Part shown: in pieces, positions 42,133 through 49,804 of the stretch
How the letters are laid out: every line of letters begins with the position of its first letter
How positions within the stretch are numbered: position 1 is the first letter of the stretch
Assembly (NCBI GenBank): GCA_017539025.1
Contig: JAFYHT010000066.1
Coordinates: forward strand, 1 to 64,000
Length of the DNA stretch: 64,000 nucleotides
Source of the DNA: Erysipelotrichaceae bacterium
GTDB lineage: Bacteria; Bacillota_I; Bacilli_A; Erysipelotrichales; Erysipelotrichaceae
Direction of reading: 5' to 3'
Program-made: the position numbers and the translations under genes
The notes under the pieces: model-generated
Databases searched by the model: none
Told to the model about the DNA's origin: nothing
Seen by the model: the letters and a program-made list of their open reading frames with translations, nothing else

Positions 42133-43834
42133 GATCTGCCTGTTTCAGTGTCTGCATCAGTTTATTGATGTCGATCGGTTTAGCGATATGTCCGTTCATT
42201 CCGGTCGCCAGGGCTTTGGCGATGTCTTCCGCAAAGATATTGGCACTCATTGCATAGATCCTGATCGTCTTCGCATCGGATCTTTGAGCTGATCTGATCT
42301 TTTCGGTCGCGGTATAGCCATCCATGATAGGCATCTGGATGTCCATCAGGATGATGTCATAGTAGTTTTCATTAGAAGAGAGATATTTATCAAGAGCGAT
42401 CTGTCCGTCTTCCGCTGTTTCGATTTCTGCATTGGTGGCTTTTAAGATCTCGCAGGCGATCTCTCTGTTGATGAAGTTATCTTCTACCAGAAGGATCCTC
42501 TTGCCTGTCAGATCCGTTGTCTGTACGCCGCTTTTGTCATGTCTGATGGACATGATGCTGTTTAATTCGTTGATCAGAGTGACGGCAAAGAATGGTACCG
42601 GTATGAAGTGTTCGATACCGGAGCGGTTGGCTTTGTATTCGATGTCATCCCAATTGTCTTCGCTGACCAAGACCATCGGTACATGCGGGAAGGACTTGCG
42701 GGCATAGGAAGCCAGATCAAAGATATCACCGGTCTGATCATCGAGATGTCCCAGGATCAGACAATCATAGTTCCTGTTTTCAAAGCCGGCATCGGTCAAT
42801 GATTCAATGGCTGTTGAAAAGCTGCGGCTCACATCATAGCGGATATCATATTGATTCAGATATTTTACCATGGCGTCGCAGATCGCATCCTGCTTCATGA
42901 CCAGCAGGAAACGCTTATCCGTCAGAGAAGAAGTATTGATATCGAGTTTTTCATAACGGCAAGGGATGGAGATCGTGACGGATGTTCCGACATTGAGTTT
43001 CGATCTGATGTCGATCGTTCCGTTCATCGCATCGACAAGTTTTTTGACAATACTCATTCCCAGACCTGTTCCTTCAATACCGGAAACTGTAGAGTTATTG
43101 GCGCGTTCAAACGGATTGAAGATGCGTTCCACGAATTCTTCAGACATACCCATACCGTTATCGGTACAGTTGAAGATCAGAATACAGTTTTCTCCTTCAA
43201 GTTTCTCAGAAATGGTAAGAGAGATCTCACCGTTTTCGTTGGTGTATTTGACAGAGTTATTGATGATATTGACATAGATCTGCCTTAAACGCTGGATATC
43301 GCCATATAATCCCTCATAAGGGATATCATTGACAAGAAAATTGAATCTGTGATTCTTCTGTTCCAGCTGAGGACGGATGATCGTCAGGGTATCATGCAGA
43401 AGATCTGACAGGTAGAACAGATCACTGGTGATGCTCATGCGTCCGGAATTGATCCTGGACATATCAAGAACTTCATTGATCAGGCTCAGCAGGTGAGATG
43501 ATGCAACGTCGATCTTGTTGAGAGAATCGATCAGTTTTGATTTTTCGTCGATGTGTTTTTTAGCCAGCATCGTCATACCGATGATCGCATTCATCGGAGT
43601 CCTGATGTCGTGAGACATATTGGAAAGGAAGGCCTCTTTGGCAATGTTGGCACTTTCCGCTTCTTCCAGTTTCCTGCCTAGATCATCGATCGTTTCCTGA
43701 TAGTGTTCCTTTCCGCTGATCAGCAAAACCGCATCATCAGAAAGCCTGACTTGAGATACGATATCATCCGCATGAAAAGTATCCGACTGATAAAGAATTT
43801 CATTGTTTCTGCTTACTGCATATCCTCTGGCCAT
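42125..43834 (-). CDS. Soluble hybrid histidine kinase with pseudo-receiver and receiver
   Basis: 569 residues with no membrane segment. The H box is FLSNMSHDIRTPMNAI (His at about 75), the N box NIINNSVKYTNENG, and ATP loops DNGMGMS and GTGLGMSIVKKL. Residues 315-435 look like a receiver in which the phospho-acceptor position reads ILGHLDD (no Asp). Residues 445-565 are a true receiver (LLVEDNFINREI, MDIQMPIMDGY). The short N-terminal part has no known sensor. AAAGGAAAG precedes ATG 43834. Likely partner: the HD-GYP-like protein downstream. Confidence 0.85.
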   Translation of the reverse strand: MARGYAVSRNNEILYQSDTFHADDIVSQVRLSDDAVLLISGKEHYQETIDDLGRKLEEAESANIAKEAFLSNMSHDIRTPMNAIIGMTMLAKKHIDEKSKLIDSLNKIDVASSHLLSLINEVLDMSRINSGRMSITSDLFYLSDLLHDTLTIIRPQLEQKNHRFNFLVNDIPYEGLYGDIQRLRQIYVNIINNSVKYTNENGEISLTISEKLEGENCILIFNCTDNGMGMSEEFVERIFNPFERANNSTVSGIEGTGLGMSIVKKLVDAMNGTIDIRSKLNVGTSVTISIPCRYEKLDINTSSLTDKRFLLVMKQDAICDAMVKYLNQYDIRYDVSRSFSTAIESLTDAGFENRNYDCLILGHLDDQTGDIFDLASYARKSFPHVPMVLVSEDNWDDIEYKANRSGIEHFIPVPFFAVTLINELNSIMSIRHDKSGVQTTDLTGKRILLVEDNFINREIACEILKATNAEIETAEDGQIALDKYLSSNENYYDIILMDIQMPIMDGYTATEKIRSAQRSDAKTIRIYAMSANIFAEDIAKALATGMNGHIAKPIDINKLMQTLKQADHV

Positions 43835-43859
43835 AATATCTTTCCTTTACTTCATGATT

Positions 43860-43868
43860 ATTATAACA
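43860..43868 (-). promoter_or_regulatory. Extended -10 of the kinase operon
   Basis: On the minus strand TGTTATAAT, 25 bases before ATG 43834. No strong -35. Confidence 0.55.
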
Positions 43869-43916
43869 TTGCACCAATGTTTCATCGTTGCAACGCAAGG
43901 AAGAGAAGGAGAATTG

Positions 43917-43925
43917 TGTTATATT
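43917..43925 (+). promoter_or_regulatory. Extended -10 seven bases before a start codon
   Basis: TGTTATATT is followed by AGATTTG and ATG 43933. The predicted transcript starts at the ATG, and no ribosome site is present: a leaderless candidate. Confidence 0.5.
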
Positions 43926-43932
43926 AGATTTG

Positions 43933-44718
43933 ATGGAAAACGACAACAATAAAGAAATACTGGTAGAACGGTCGAACAAGACCATTTACGCGGAAGACGG
44001 CAAGTGTTTTAAGGTCTTTGAAAAAGGATACAATATCGCCAACGTCCTCAACGAAGCTCTGAATCAGGCAAGGGTGGAAGAGACAGGTCTCAATATCCCG
44101 GGTCTGCTTGAAGTCAAGGTCATGGATGACGGCAGATGGGCGTTGGTTACGGAATATGTCGAAGGAAAGACTCTGGAACAGCTGTTTGATGAAGAACCGG
44201 AAAAGGAAGACGCATTCCTGAAATGGTTCATCGATCTGCAGATCGAGATGCACAAGAAGAGATGTCCACTTCTCAACAAGCATCGTGACAAGATGAACAG
44301 AAAGATCTCACAGACCGATCTTTCGGCAACCCTTCGCTATGACCTTCACAACCGCATTGAATCGATGCCAAGACACAACAGCCTTTGTCATGGCGACTAC
44401 AACCCTTCCAATGTCATCGTCAAGAAAAACGGCGAAGCTTATATCGTTGACTGGTCGCATGCGACACAGGGAAACGAAGAAGCTGATGCGGCAAGGACGT
44501 TTATGATGTTCTTGATCGAAGGAAAGAATCAGAGAGCGAAGAAATATATCGACATGTATGCTGAAGCGAGCGGATGCAAGATCTGGCATATCTTAAACTG
44601 GCTTCCGATCCTGGCGGCATCGCAATCCGTCAAAGGCATCAGGAAGCAGACAGGTTTTTTGAAGAGTCTGATCTATATGGACAGACAGGGATTGGAGGAT
44701 CTCTATGCGAAACTCTAA
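43933..44718 (+). CDS. Aminoglycoside phosphotransferase (APH)-fold kinase
   Basis: 261 residues from ATG 43933 (the open frame extends upstream through the promoter). The catalytic loop LCHGDYNPSNVIV and the metal motif YIVDWSHATQG (DxD-like) match APH/choline-kinase-fold enzymes, which phosphorylate small molecules. The lobe start (VERSNKTIYAEDGKCFKVFEKG) supplies the ATP lysine. Its 3' end overlaps the [FeFe] hydrogenase gene by 14 bases, an unusual partnership. Substrate unknown; resistance is not implied. Confidence 0.82.
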   Translation: MENDNNKEILVERSNKTIYAEDGKCFKVFEKGYNIANVLNEALNQARVEETGLNIPGLLEVKVMDDGRWALVTEYVEGKTLEQLFDEEPEKEDAFLKWFIDLQIEMHKKRCPLLNKHRDKMNRKISQTDLSATLRYDLHNRIESMPRHNSLCHGDYNPSNVIVKKNGEAYIVDWSHATQGNEEADAARTFMMFLIEGKNQRAKKYIDMYAEASGCKIWHILNWLPILAASQSVKGIRKQTGFLKSLIYMDRQGLEDLYAKL

Positions 44719-46126
44719 ATTCGAGACCAAGATACAGTATCTGAAATATCAGGTGCTCAAGGAAGTTGCCAAGGAAGCCTGGGAAGGTGAACTGGTAGAA
44801 AATGTCCTTGATATCCCTAAGAAGATCCTGCCGGGAAAGGTCCCGACGATGCGCTGCTGCGTCTATAAGGAAAGGGCGATCTTACAGGAAAGAGTCAAAC
44901 TGGCGATGGGTGGAAACCGCGCCAATCCGAACATCATCGAAGTCATCGAGATCGCTTGCGATGAATGCCCGATCGGCGGATATGAAGTGACCAATACCTG
45001 CAGAGGCTGTCTGGCACAGAGATGCAAGGACGCCTGTCCGAAAGAGGCGATCGTTTTTGATGCCAACCATCAGGCTCACATCGATAAGAACAAATGTATC
45101 AACTGCGGAGCTTGCGCAAGAGCTTGCCAGTACACTGCCATCATCAACAGGAAAAGACCATGTGAGAATGCCTGTGCCGTCAAGGCCATCGTTCCGAATG
45201 AGGAACAGGCTGCCCGCATCGATCATGAAAAATGTATCAACTGCGGCTATTGCATCTCGCAATGTCCGTTCGGTGCCATCATGGATAAGTCCTATATCCT
45301 CGATGCGATCGATTATATTTTAAAGAGCGAAAACAACCAGAACTTCAAAGTCTACGCTCTGATCGCTCCGGCGATCGCTGACAGTTTCAAGGAAGTGAAA
45401 CTCGGACAGATCGTTACCGGATTGAAGAAGCTCGGTTTCTATGATGTGATCGAAGTAGCCAAGGGTGCCGATATCGTTGCCTACAACGAGGCAAAGGAAC
45501 TGGATGAGAAGGGATTCTTACTTTCATCATGCTGTCCGGCATTCGTAGACTATGTGAAGAAAAACTTCCCGGATTTTGAACAGTATATCTCTCACAATCT
45601 TTCGCCGATGGGTGCGATCGCAAAGAAGCTGAAGGAAGAAGACGATGACTGTTCGATCATCTTCATCGGACCTTGTACAGCGAAAAAAGCCGAGGTCCAG
45701 AAAGATGAAGTGAGAAACTATGTGGATGTCGCTCTGACTTTTGAAGAACTGCAGGCATTATTCGACAGCAGAGAGATCGAACTGGAAGATCTGGAGGAAA
45801 CCGATCTGAATCAGGCAACGTACTATGGAAGAGTCTTTGCGAGATCAGGAGGTCTTACAGAAGCGATGGCTCAGGGTCTCAAGGAGATCGCATCAAGTCT
45901 GGAATTCAAGCCTGAGACATGTAACGGCATCGACATGTGCCGTGTGGCGATGTTGAAGAAGACAAAGGATATGCTTCAGGGCAACTTCGTAGAAGGTATG
46001 GCTTGTCAGGGCGGATGTATCGGCGGTGCCGGAACTTTACAGAAGTTCGGCATCAAGAAAGAGAATGTCGATAACTATGCCAAGGCTTCCAGCATTTCAA
46101 CCATCAGGGAAAGTGTAGAAAACTAA
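44705..46126 (+). CDS. Group B monomeric [FeFe] hydrogenase
   Basis: 473 residues. N-terminal Cys motifs include CDECPIGGYEVTNTCRGC, a ferredoxin cluster CINCGACARACQYTAI and CINCGYCISQCPFGA. H-cluster motifs follow: SSCCPAFVDYV, IGPCTAKKAEVQ and EGMACQGGCIGGAG. These replace the classical TSCCPAW, MPCxxKKxE and ACPGGC in the way seen in group B hydrogenases of gut anaerobes. It should make or use H2 with ferredoxin in the cytoplasm. Maturases (HydEFG) are not in the window. Confidence 0.88.
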   Translation: MRNSKFETKIQYLKYQVLKEVAKEAWEGELVENVLDIPKKILPGKVPTMRCCVYKERAILQERVKLAMGGNRANPNIIEVIEIACDECPIGGYEVTNTCRGCLAQRCKDACPKEAIVFDANHQAHIDKNKCINCGACARACQYTAIINRKRPCENACAVKAIVPNEEQAARIDHEKCINCGYCISQCPFGAIMDKSYILDAIDYILKSENNQNFKVYALIAPAIADSFKEVKLGQIVTGLKKLGFYDVIEVAKGADIVAYNEAKELDEKGFLLSSCCPAFVDYVKKNFPDFEQYISHNLSPMGAIAKKLKEEDDDCSIIFIGPCTAKKAEVQKDEVRNYVDVALTFEELQALFDSREIELEDLEETDLNQATYYGRVFARSGGLTEAMAQGLKEIASSLEFKPETCNGIDMCRVAMLKKTKDMLQGNFVEGMACQGGCIGGAGTLQKFGIKKENVDNYAKASSISTIRESVEN

Positions 46127-46129
46127 AAC

Positions 46130-46156
46130 AAGACCGTGATCCTCTCACGGTCTTTT
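46130..46156. terminator. Bidirectional terminator
   Basis: AAGACCGTGA (46130-46139) pairs perfectly with TCACGGTCTT (46145-46154), flanked by A and T runs. It lies between convergent genes. Confidence 0.82.
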
Positions 46157-46370
46157 AATATATCGTATCGATGTCACCTTCAATGCCATACTGGCTTTTG
46201 AAGTCTTCAAGGTCGGCGTTGCTTCTTATCAGCATCACTTCTTCAAACCTGCCATTAGCTAGATATCTGAATCCGGCTGTTTTCTCTCCGGTGCAGATGC
46301 TGGCTCTGATGACAGGTCTTTTGATGTTGGGGTCGTATGTCTTTACTTCTTTCTTTTTCCTGAAAAACAT
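46155..46370 (-). CDS. Small conserved hypothetical protein
   Basis: 71 residues: a basic start MFFRKKKEVKTYDP, then KRPVIRASICTGEKTAGFRYL and EEVMLIRSNADLEDFKSQYGI. I recall the RASICTGE...AGF pattern in a small family widespread in anaerobic Firmicutes with no established role. Its stop sits in the shared terminator. On the minus strand AAGGAAG lies 5' of the start. Confidence 0.65.
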   Translation of the reverse strand: MFFRKKKEVKTYDPNIKRPVIRASICTGEKTAGFRYLANGRFEEVMLIRSNADLEDFKSQYGIEGDIDTIY

Positions 46371-46404
46371 CTTATTTCTTCCTTATATCTATTCTAACAA
46401 ATCG

Positions 46405-46413
46405 TGATATATT
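46405..46413 (+). promoter_or_regulatory. Extended -10 seven bases before a start codon
   Basis: TGATATATT is followed by TGATTTA and ATG 46421. There is no ribosome site: a leaderless candidate like 43917 and 62164. Confidence 0.5.
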
Positions 46414-46420
46414 TGATTTA

Positions 46421-46933
46421 ATGAAGAACTACGATTTAGAGTTTGGAACGATGTTCGTGTTTTCCGATCAGAAGGATTATTATCTGGATCATTTCATCAT
46501 CAAGGCTCCGGAAGAAGAGGCCGTGATCTATGATACATATCGCGTGAAGCAGGGAATGTATCAGGACAGTGTTCACTGTAAGATCAAGGAAGATCCTTTC
46601 TTTGATTTCCGTTTCCTTCCTTATAAAGACAACAGATTGAAATTCTATTCCTGGTCTCATGATTATCGACCGGTTTATCTTGTCAATGAGGGAGAAAAGG
46701 ATCTGGAGATCGATACGCCATTCGGATACTTCCTCATACCTCCAAATGAAATACTGGAGTGCAAGAAGGATCAGGAAAAGTATCGTATTGAAAAGCCGAT
46801 CGTTCCTGCGATCGACAAGTACGGTGTCAATGATGTCTATGTCTATGAAGACGGGAAGATTGCCTATGGTAAGCCAAACAATGATCCTGAGATCATCTAT
46901 GTAAAAGAAGAAAATAAAAATGAGGACCGCTGA
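46421..46933 (+). CDS. Hypothetical protein
   Basis: 170 residues, hydrophilic and rich in aromatic residues (FVFSDQKDYYLDHFIIKAPEE, FFDFRFLPYKDNRLKFYSWSHDY, IDTPFGYFLIPPNEILECKK). Alternating strands suggest a beta-rich cytoplasmic protein. No signal, membrane segment or catalytic motif is visible and I recognise no family. The stop codon lies in the loop of the terminator hairpin. Confidence 0.6.
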   Translation: MKNYDLEFGTMFVFSDQKDYYLDHFIIKAPEEEAVIYDTYRVKQGMYQDSVHCKIKEDPFFDFRFLPYKDNRLKFYSWSHDYRPVYLVNEGEKDLEIDTPFGYFLIPPNEILECKKDQEKYRIEKPIVPAIDKYGVNDVYVYEDGKIAYGKPNNDPEIIYVKEENKNEDR

Positions 46934-46944
46934 TGCGGTCCTCA
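46921..46944. terminator. Terminator over the stop codon
   Basis: TGAGGACCGC (46921-46930) pairs perfectly with GCGGTCCTCA (46935-46944), with the TGA stop in the loop. It may serve both convergent genes. Confidence 0.75.
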
Positions 46945-46957
46945 ATCTGTGTATAGT

Positions 46958-47887
46958 CTAGAAGATGCAGGCGTCGAAGAAATCGATGATGCCCTGTTCT
47001 ACATCGTCCTTGAGTTCGGCGTAGTTGTGGATCTCATGACGGAATCCGGTATATAAGACTGTCGTGACATCGTGTCCGGTATCGGTGAGCCAGTTGGCTG
47101 CCTGGTAGACGCCTGTTCCATACTGGCCGACAGGGTCCTGGTCGCCGGCAATGTTGTAGATCGGAAGTTCAGTCGGAACTTTCTTTGCCCATTCCTCGCC
47201 CGTGATGTCTTTCATCATCAGCAGGAAGTCGTACCATGCGCGGTTGGATGTCGGTTTGGTGAATGCGTCGAACGGATCTTCTGCGTGGTCGTTCTGAACA
47301 TATGGATCATCGCAGATCCATTCGTTGCCAAGTTTGACGCCTTCTTTACATCTTGCGAACATCCATCCCATGAATGTGCCGCCAAGTGACGGATCGGAAT
47401 CATATCCTTTTCCTTCATCGACGAGTTTCTTGACGATTGCGATATTGTCGTCGAGATTTGGCCAGACACCTGTGGTTCCGCAGATCGTTGCGCCGGTCAG
47501 GTCTTTGCCGTATTTTGCGATGTATTGTCTTGTGATGAATGAGCCCATGGAATGGCCAAACATGAAATATGGCAGATCAGGGTATTTTTCTACAACAAGA
47601 TCATGGAGTTTCTTTTCATCTTCCATCATCGTTGTCGGGCCTTTGTCACCCCAGTTGCCCCAGGTGTCGTTTTCCAAAGCAGTCTTGCCATGTCCGACAT
47701 GGTCATCTGCTGCAACGATGTATCCGGCTTCCATGAATGAGGTGATCATGTGCAGATATCTGCGTGAATGCTCGCCAAAACCATGGATGAGCTGAATGAT
47801 GCCTACGGGCTTGCATGCAGGGACATAGATCCATCCGTAAACCTGATCCCGCTCATTGAATGAAGGGAATTTTACTTCATGTAACAT
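46958..47887 (-). CDS. Alpha/beta hydrolase, monoacylglycerol lipase-like
   Basis: 309 residues of the serine-hydrolase type: HGFGEHSRRY oxyanion region, nucleophile elbow FGHSMGSF, Asp in NIAGDQDPVG and His in GFRHEIHNY. This arrangement matches lysophospholipase / monoglyceride lipase (Hydrolase_4) enzymes, usually cytoplasmic. GGAA lies about 10 bases before ATG 47887. The gene stands alone between convergent and divergent neighbours. Confidence 0.87.
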   Translation of the reverse strand: MLHEVKFPSFNERDQVYGWIYVPACKPVGIIQLIHGFGEHSRRYLHMITSFMEAGYIVAADDHVGHGKTALENDTWGNWGDKGPTTMMEDEKKLHDLVVEKYPDLPYFMFGHSMGSFITRQYIAKYGKDLTGATICGTTGVWPNLDDNIAIVKKLVDEGKGYDSDPSLGGTFMGWMFARCKEGVKLGNEWICDDPYVQNDHAEDPFDAFTKPTSNRAWYDFLLMMKDITGEEWAKKVPTELPIYNIAGDQDPVGQYGTGVYQAANWLTDTGHDVTTVLYTGFRHEIHNYAELKDDVEQGIIDFFDACIF

Positions 47888-47965
47888 ATTATGATTGTTC
47901 CTTTCCGGAGTTTTACTCCATCCTCTGATTTCATCATATCACGAAACGAATATCGGATTCAGATT

Positions 47966-47974
47966 TGATAGAAT
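47966..47974 (+). promoter_or_regulatory. Extended -10 promoter TGATAGAAT
   Basis: Lies 33 bases before ATG 48008, with AAAGGAG between. No clear -35. Confidence 0.45.
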
Positions 47975-48007
47975 AAAGATGGATTTTCCTGAGAGAAAGG
48001 AGAAGAC

Positions 48008-49261
48008 ATGAATCAGATCAAATGTCCAAATTGCGGTGAAGTATTCACCATCGATGAATCCAATTATGATTCGATCGTAAAACAGGTCAGAGACCATCAG
48101 TTCAACGAAGAACTCAGAAAAAGAGAAAAAGACTATCAGGAGAAGCTGGAAAAAGAACTGGCTTTAGTAAAAACCAAGACAGAAAGTGAGAATCTCAAGG
48201 CTTTAAGTGATAAGGATCTCGTCATCGAAAGATTAAGAAACGAATTATCCGGCAAGGATAAGGAGAATGAGCTCGTCACCAGAGAAGCGGTCGATGAACT
48301 GCAGGTAAAGCTGCAGGAGAAGGAAAACCTGATCCTGAGACTGGATTCTCAATTGAAAAACAAGGATACGGAGAATCAGTTGAAACTGAAAGAAGCTCTG
48401 GAGAGAAAGAACGAAGAACTCTCAGAGATCAAAGCTGCTTCCTTGGCACAGAAAGAGGGCTATGAGAAACAGCTTTCCGATAAGGATGAACTGATCGCCT
48501 ACTACAAGGATTTCAAGGCCAGACAGTCTACCAAAATGATCGGTGAGGATCTTGAACAGCACTGTCTCTACGAATTCAACAGGGTCAGACCTTTGTTCAG
48601 AAATGCGTATTTTGAAAAAGACAATGACGCATCTCAGGGTTCCAAGGGCGATTTCATCTTCCGTGATTTTGATGATGAAGGTACTGAGATCGTTTCGATC
48701 ATGTTTGAGATGAAGAACGAAGCTGATGAAACCGTGACCAAGCATCGCAATGAGGACTTCTTTGGCAAACTCGATAAGGACAGAAAGACAAAGAACTGTG
48801 AGTATGCGGTACTGGTTTCTCTGCTGGAGATGGATAATGATACCTACAACGAAGGGATCGTCGATGTATCTCATCGTTATGAAAAGATGTATGTCATCAG
48901 ACCGCAGAATTTCATTTCGATCATCACTTTATTAAGGAACGCGAATCTCAATTCTCTGTCCTACAAGAAACAGCTGATCGCAGTACAGAATCAGGATATG
49001 GATTATAAGAACTTTGAAAGCAACATGAATGCTTTCAAAGATGCCTTCTCAAGAAACTATGAACTGGCTTCCCGCAAATTCCAGGATGCCATCGATGATA
49101 TCGACAAGACGATCAAGGCTTTGGAGAAGACCAAGGCAGATCTGCTTTCTTCCGACAGGAATCTGCGTCTAGCCAATGACAAGGCTCAGGATCTTTCGAT
49201 CAAGAAGCTGACAAAGAATGCGCCAAGCATTGCGGAAAAATTCAAAGAAGAAAACAAATAA
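48008..49261 (+). CDS. DUF2130 family protein
   Basis: 417 residues: an N-terminal zinc-ribbon-like start (IKCPNCGEVFTIDESNYDSIVKQVRDHQFNEEL), a long coiled coil (about 30-165) and the DUF2130 core (TKMIGEDLEQHCLYEFNRVRP, GSKGDFIFRDFDDEGTEIVSIMFEMKNE, YAVLVSLLE). The core looks nuclease-like, with D and ExK in GDFIF...FEMKNE, but activity is unproven. AAAGGAG precedes ATG 48008. A promoter for the next gene starts right after the stop. Confidence 0.87.
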   Translation: MNQIKCPNCGEVFTIDESNYDSIVKQVRDHQFNEELRKREKDYQEKLEKELALVKTKTESENLKALSDKDLVIERLRNELSGKDKENELVTREAVDELQVKLQEKENLILRLDSQLKNKDTENQLKLKEALERKNEELSEIKAASLAQKEGYEKQLSDKDELIAYYKDFKARQSTKMIGEDLEQHCLYEFNRVRPLFRNAYFEKDNDASQGSKGDFIFRDFDDEGTEIVSIMFEMKNEADETVTKHRNEDFFGKLDKDRKTKNCEYAVLVSLLEMDNDTYNEGIVDVSHRYEKMYVIRPQNFISIITLLRNANLNSLSYKKQLIAVQNQDMDYKNFESNMNAFKDAFSRNYELASRKFQDAIDDIDKTIKALEKTKADLLSSDRNLRLANDKAQDLSIKKLTKNAPSIAEKFKEENK

Positions 49262-49263
49262 TA

Positions 49264-49269
49264 TATAAT
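49264..49269 (+). promoter_or_regulatory. -10 box TATAAT
   Basis: TATAAT directly after the DUF2130 stop, with AAGGAGG before ATG 49295. Confidence 0.45.
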
Positions 49270-49294
49270 GTAATCGTATCAAGGAGGATCAATA

Positions 49295-49705
49295 ATGGAT
49301 ATCGATAAAAACAAGATCCAGGAACTGCTGGATGAATCTTCTGCCAAGGTAGAAGCTATCATGAAGGATACTGCTGCACTGGAAAACATCTTACAGAGCG
49401 CTGAAAAGAAGCTGGCTGAGATCCCGAATGTCGGACAGTACGCCGCTAATCTGCCGCTGATGCTTTCAATGGTACGCAGCTACATTGCCAAGGAATATAC
49501 TGAAGTATCTCCGAAGGTCGTCGTTTCAATGGTTGGTGCACTTGTCTACATGCTCAAGGGCAAGGACCTGATCCCTGACAAGATCCCTGTGATCGGTGCA
49601 GTTGATGACCTGGCAGTCTTAGGTCTGGCTTTACAGCTGAACACTCCGGAACTTGAAGCTTACAAGAAGTGGAGAGAAGAAAAGGAAAACGGTCAGGCTG
49701 AATAA
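49295..49705 (+). CDS. YkvA/DUF1232 family protein
   Basis: 136 residues. The C-terminal VVVSMVGALVYMLKGKDLIPDKIPVIGAVDDLAVLGLAL is the DUF1232 core: a hydrophobic segment, then DLIPD and DD that are near-invariant in the family. The N-terminal part is a charged helix. Its membrane association and function are unknown. Its own promoter and AAGGAGG precede ATG 49295. Confidence 0.85.
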   Translation: MDIDKNKIQELLDESSAKVEAIMKDTAALENILQSAEKKLAEIPNVGQYAANLPLMLSMVRSYIAKEYTEVSPKVVVSMVGALVYMLKGKDLIPDKIPVIGAVDDLAVLGLALQLNTPELEAYKKWREEKENGQAE

Positions 49706-49726
49706 GCGATCTTAATCATTCATGAG

Positions 49727-49756
49727 AACAGATACAGAGATGTATCTGTTTTTCTT
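49727..49756 (+). terminator. Intrinsic terminator
   Basis: AACAGATACA (49727-49736) pairs with TGTATCTGTT (49741-49750), then TTTCTTT. Confidence 0.8.
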
Positions 49757-49787
49757 TACTTTTGATAATGGCAAATAAAGCTGATTG

Positions 49788-49793
49788 TATAAT
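49788..49793 (+). promoter_or_regulatory. -10 box close to the AraC start
   Basis: TATAAT ends 11 bases before ATG 49805, predicting a 5' leader of only about 4-5 bases. No ribosome site is present. Confidence 0.45.
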
Positions 49794-49804
49794 AAGAGTA
49801 AGCA

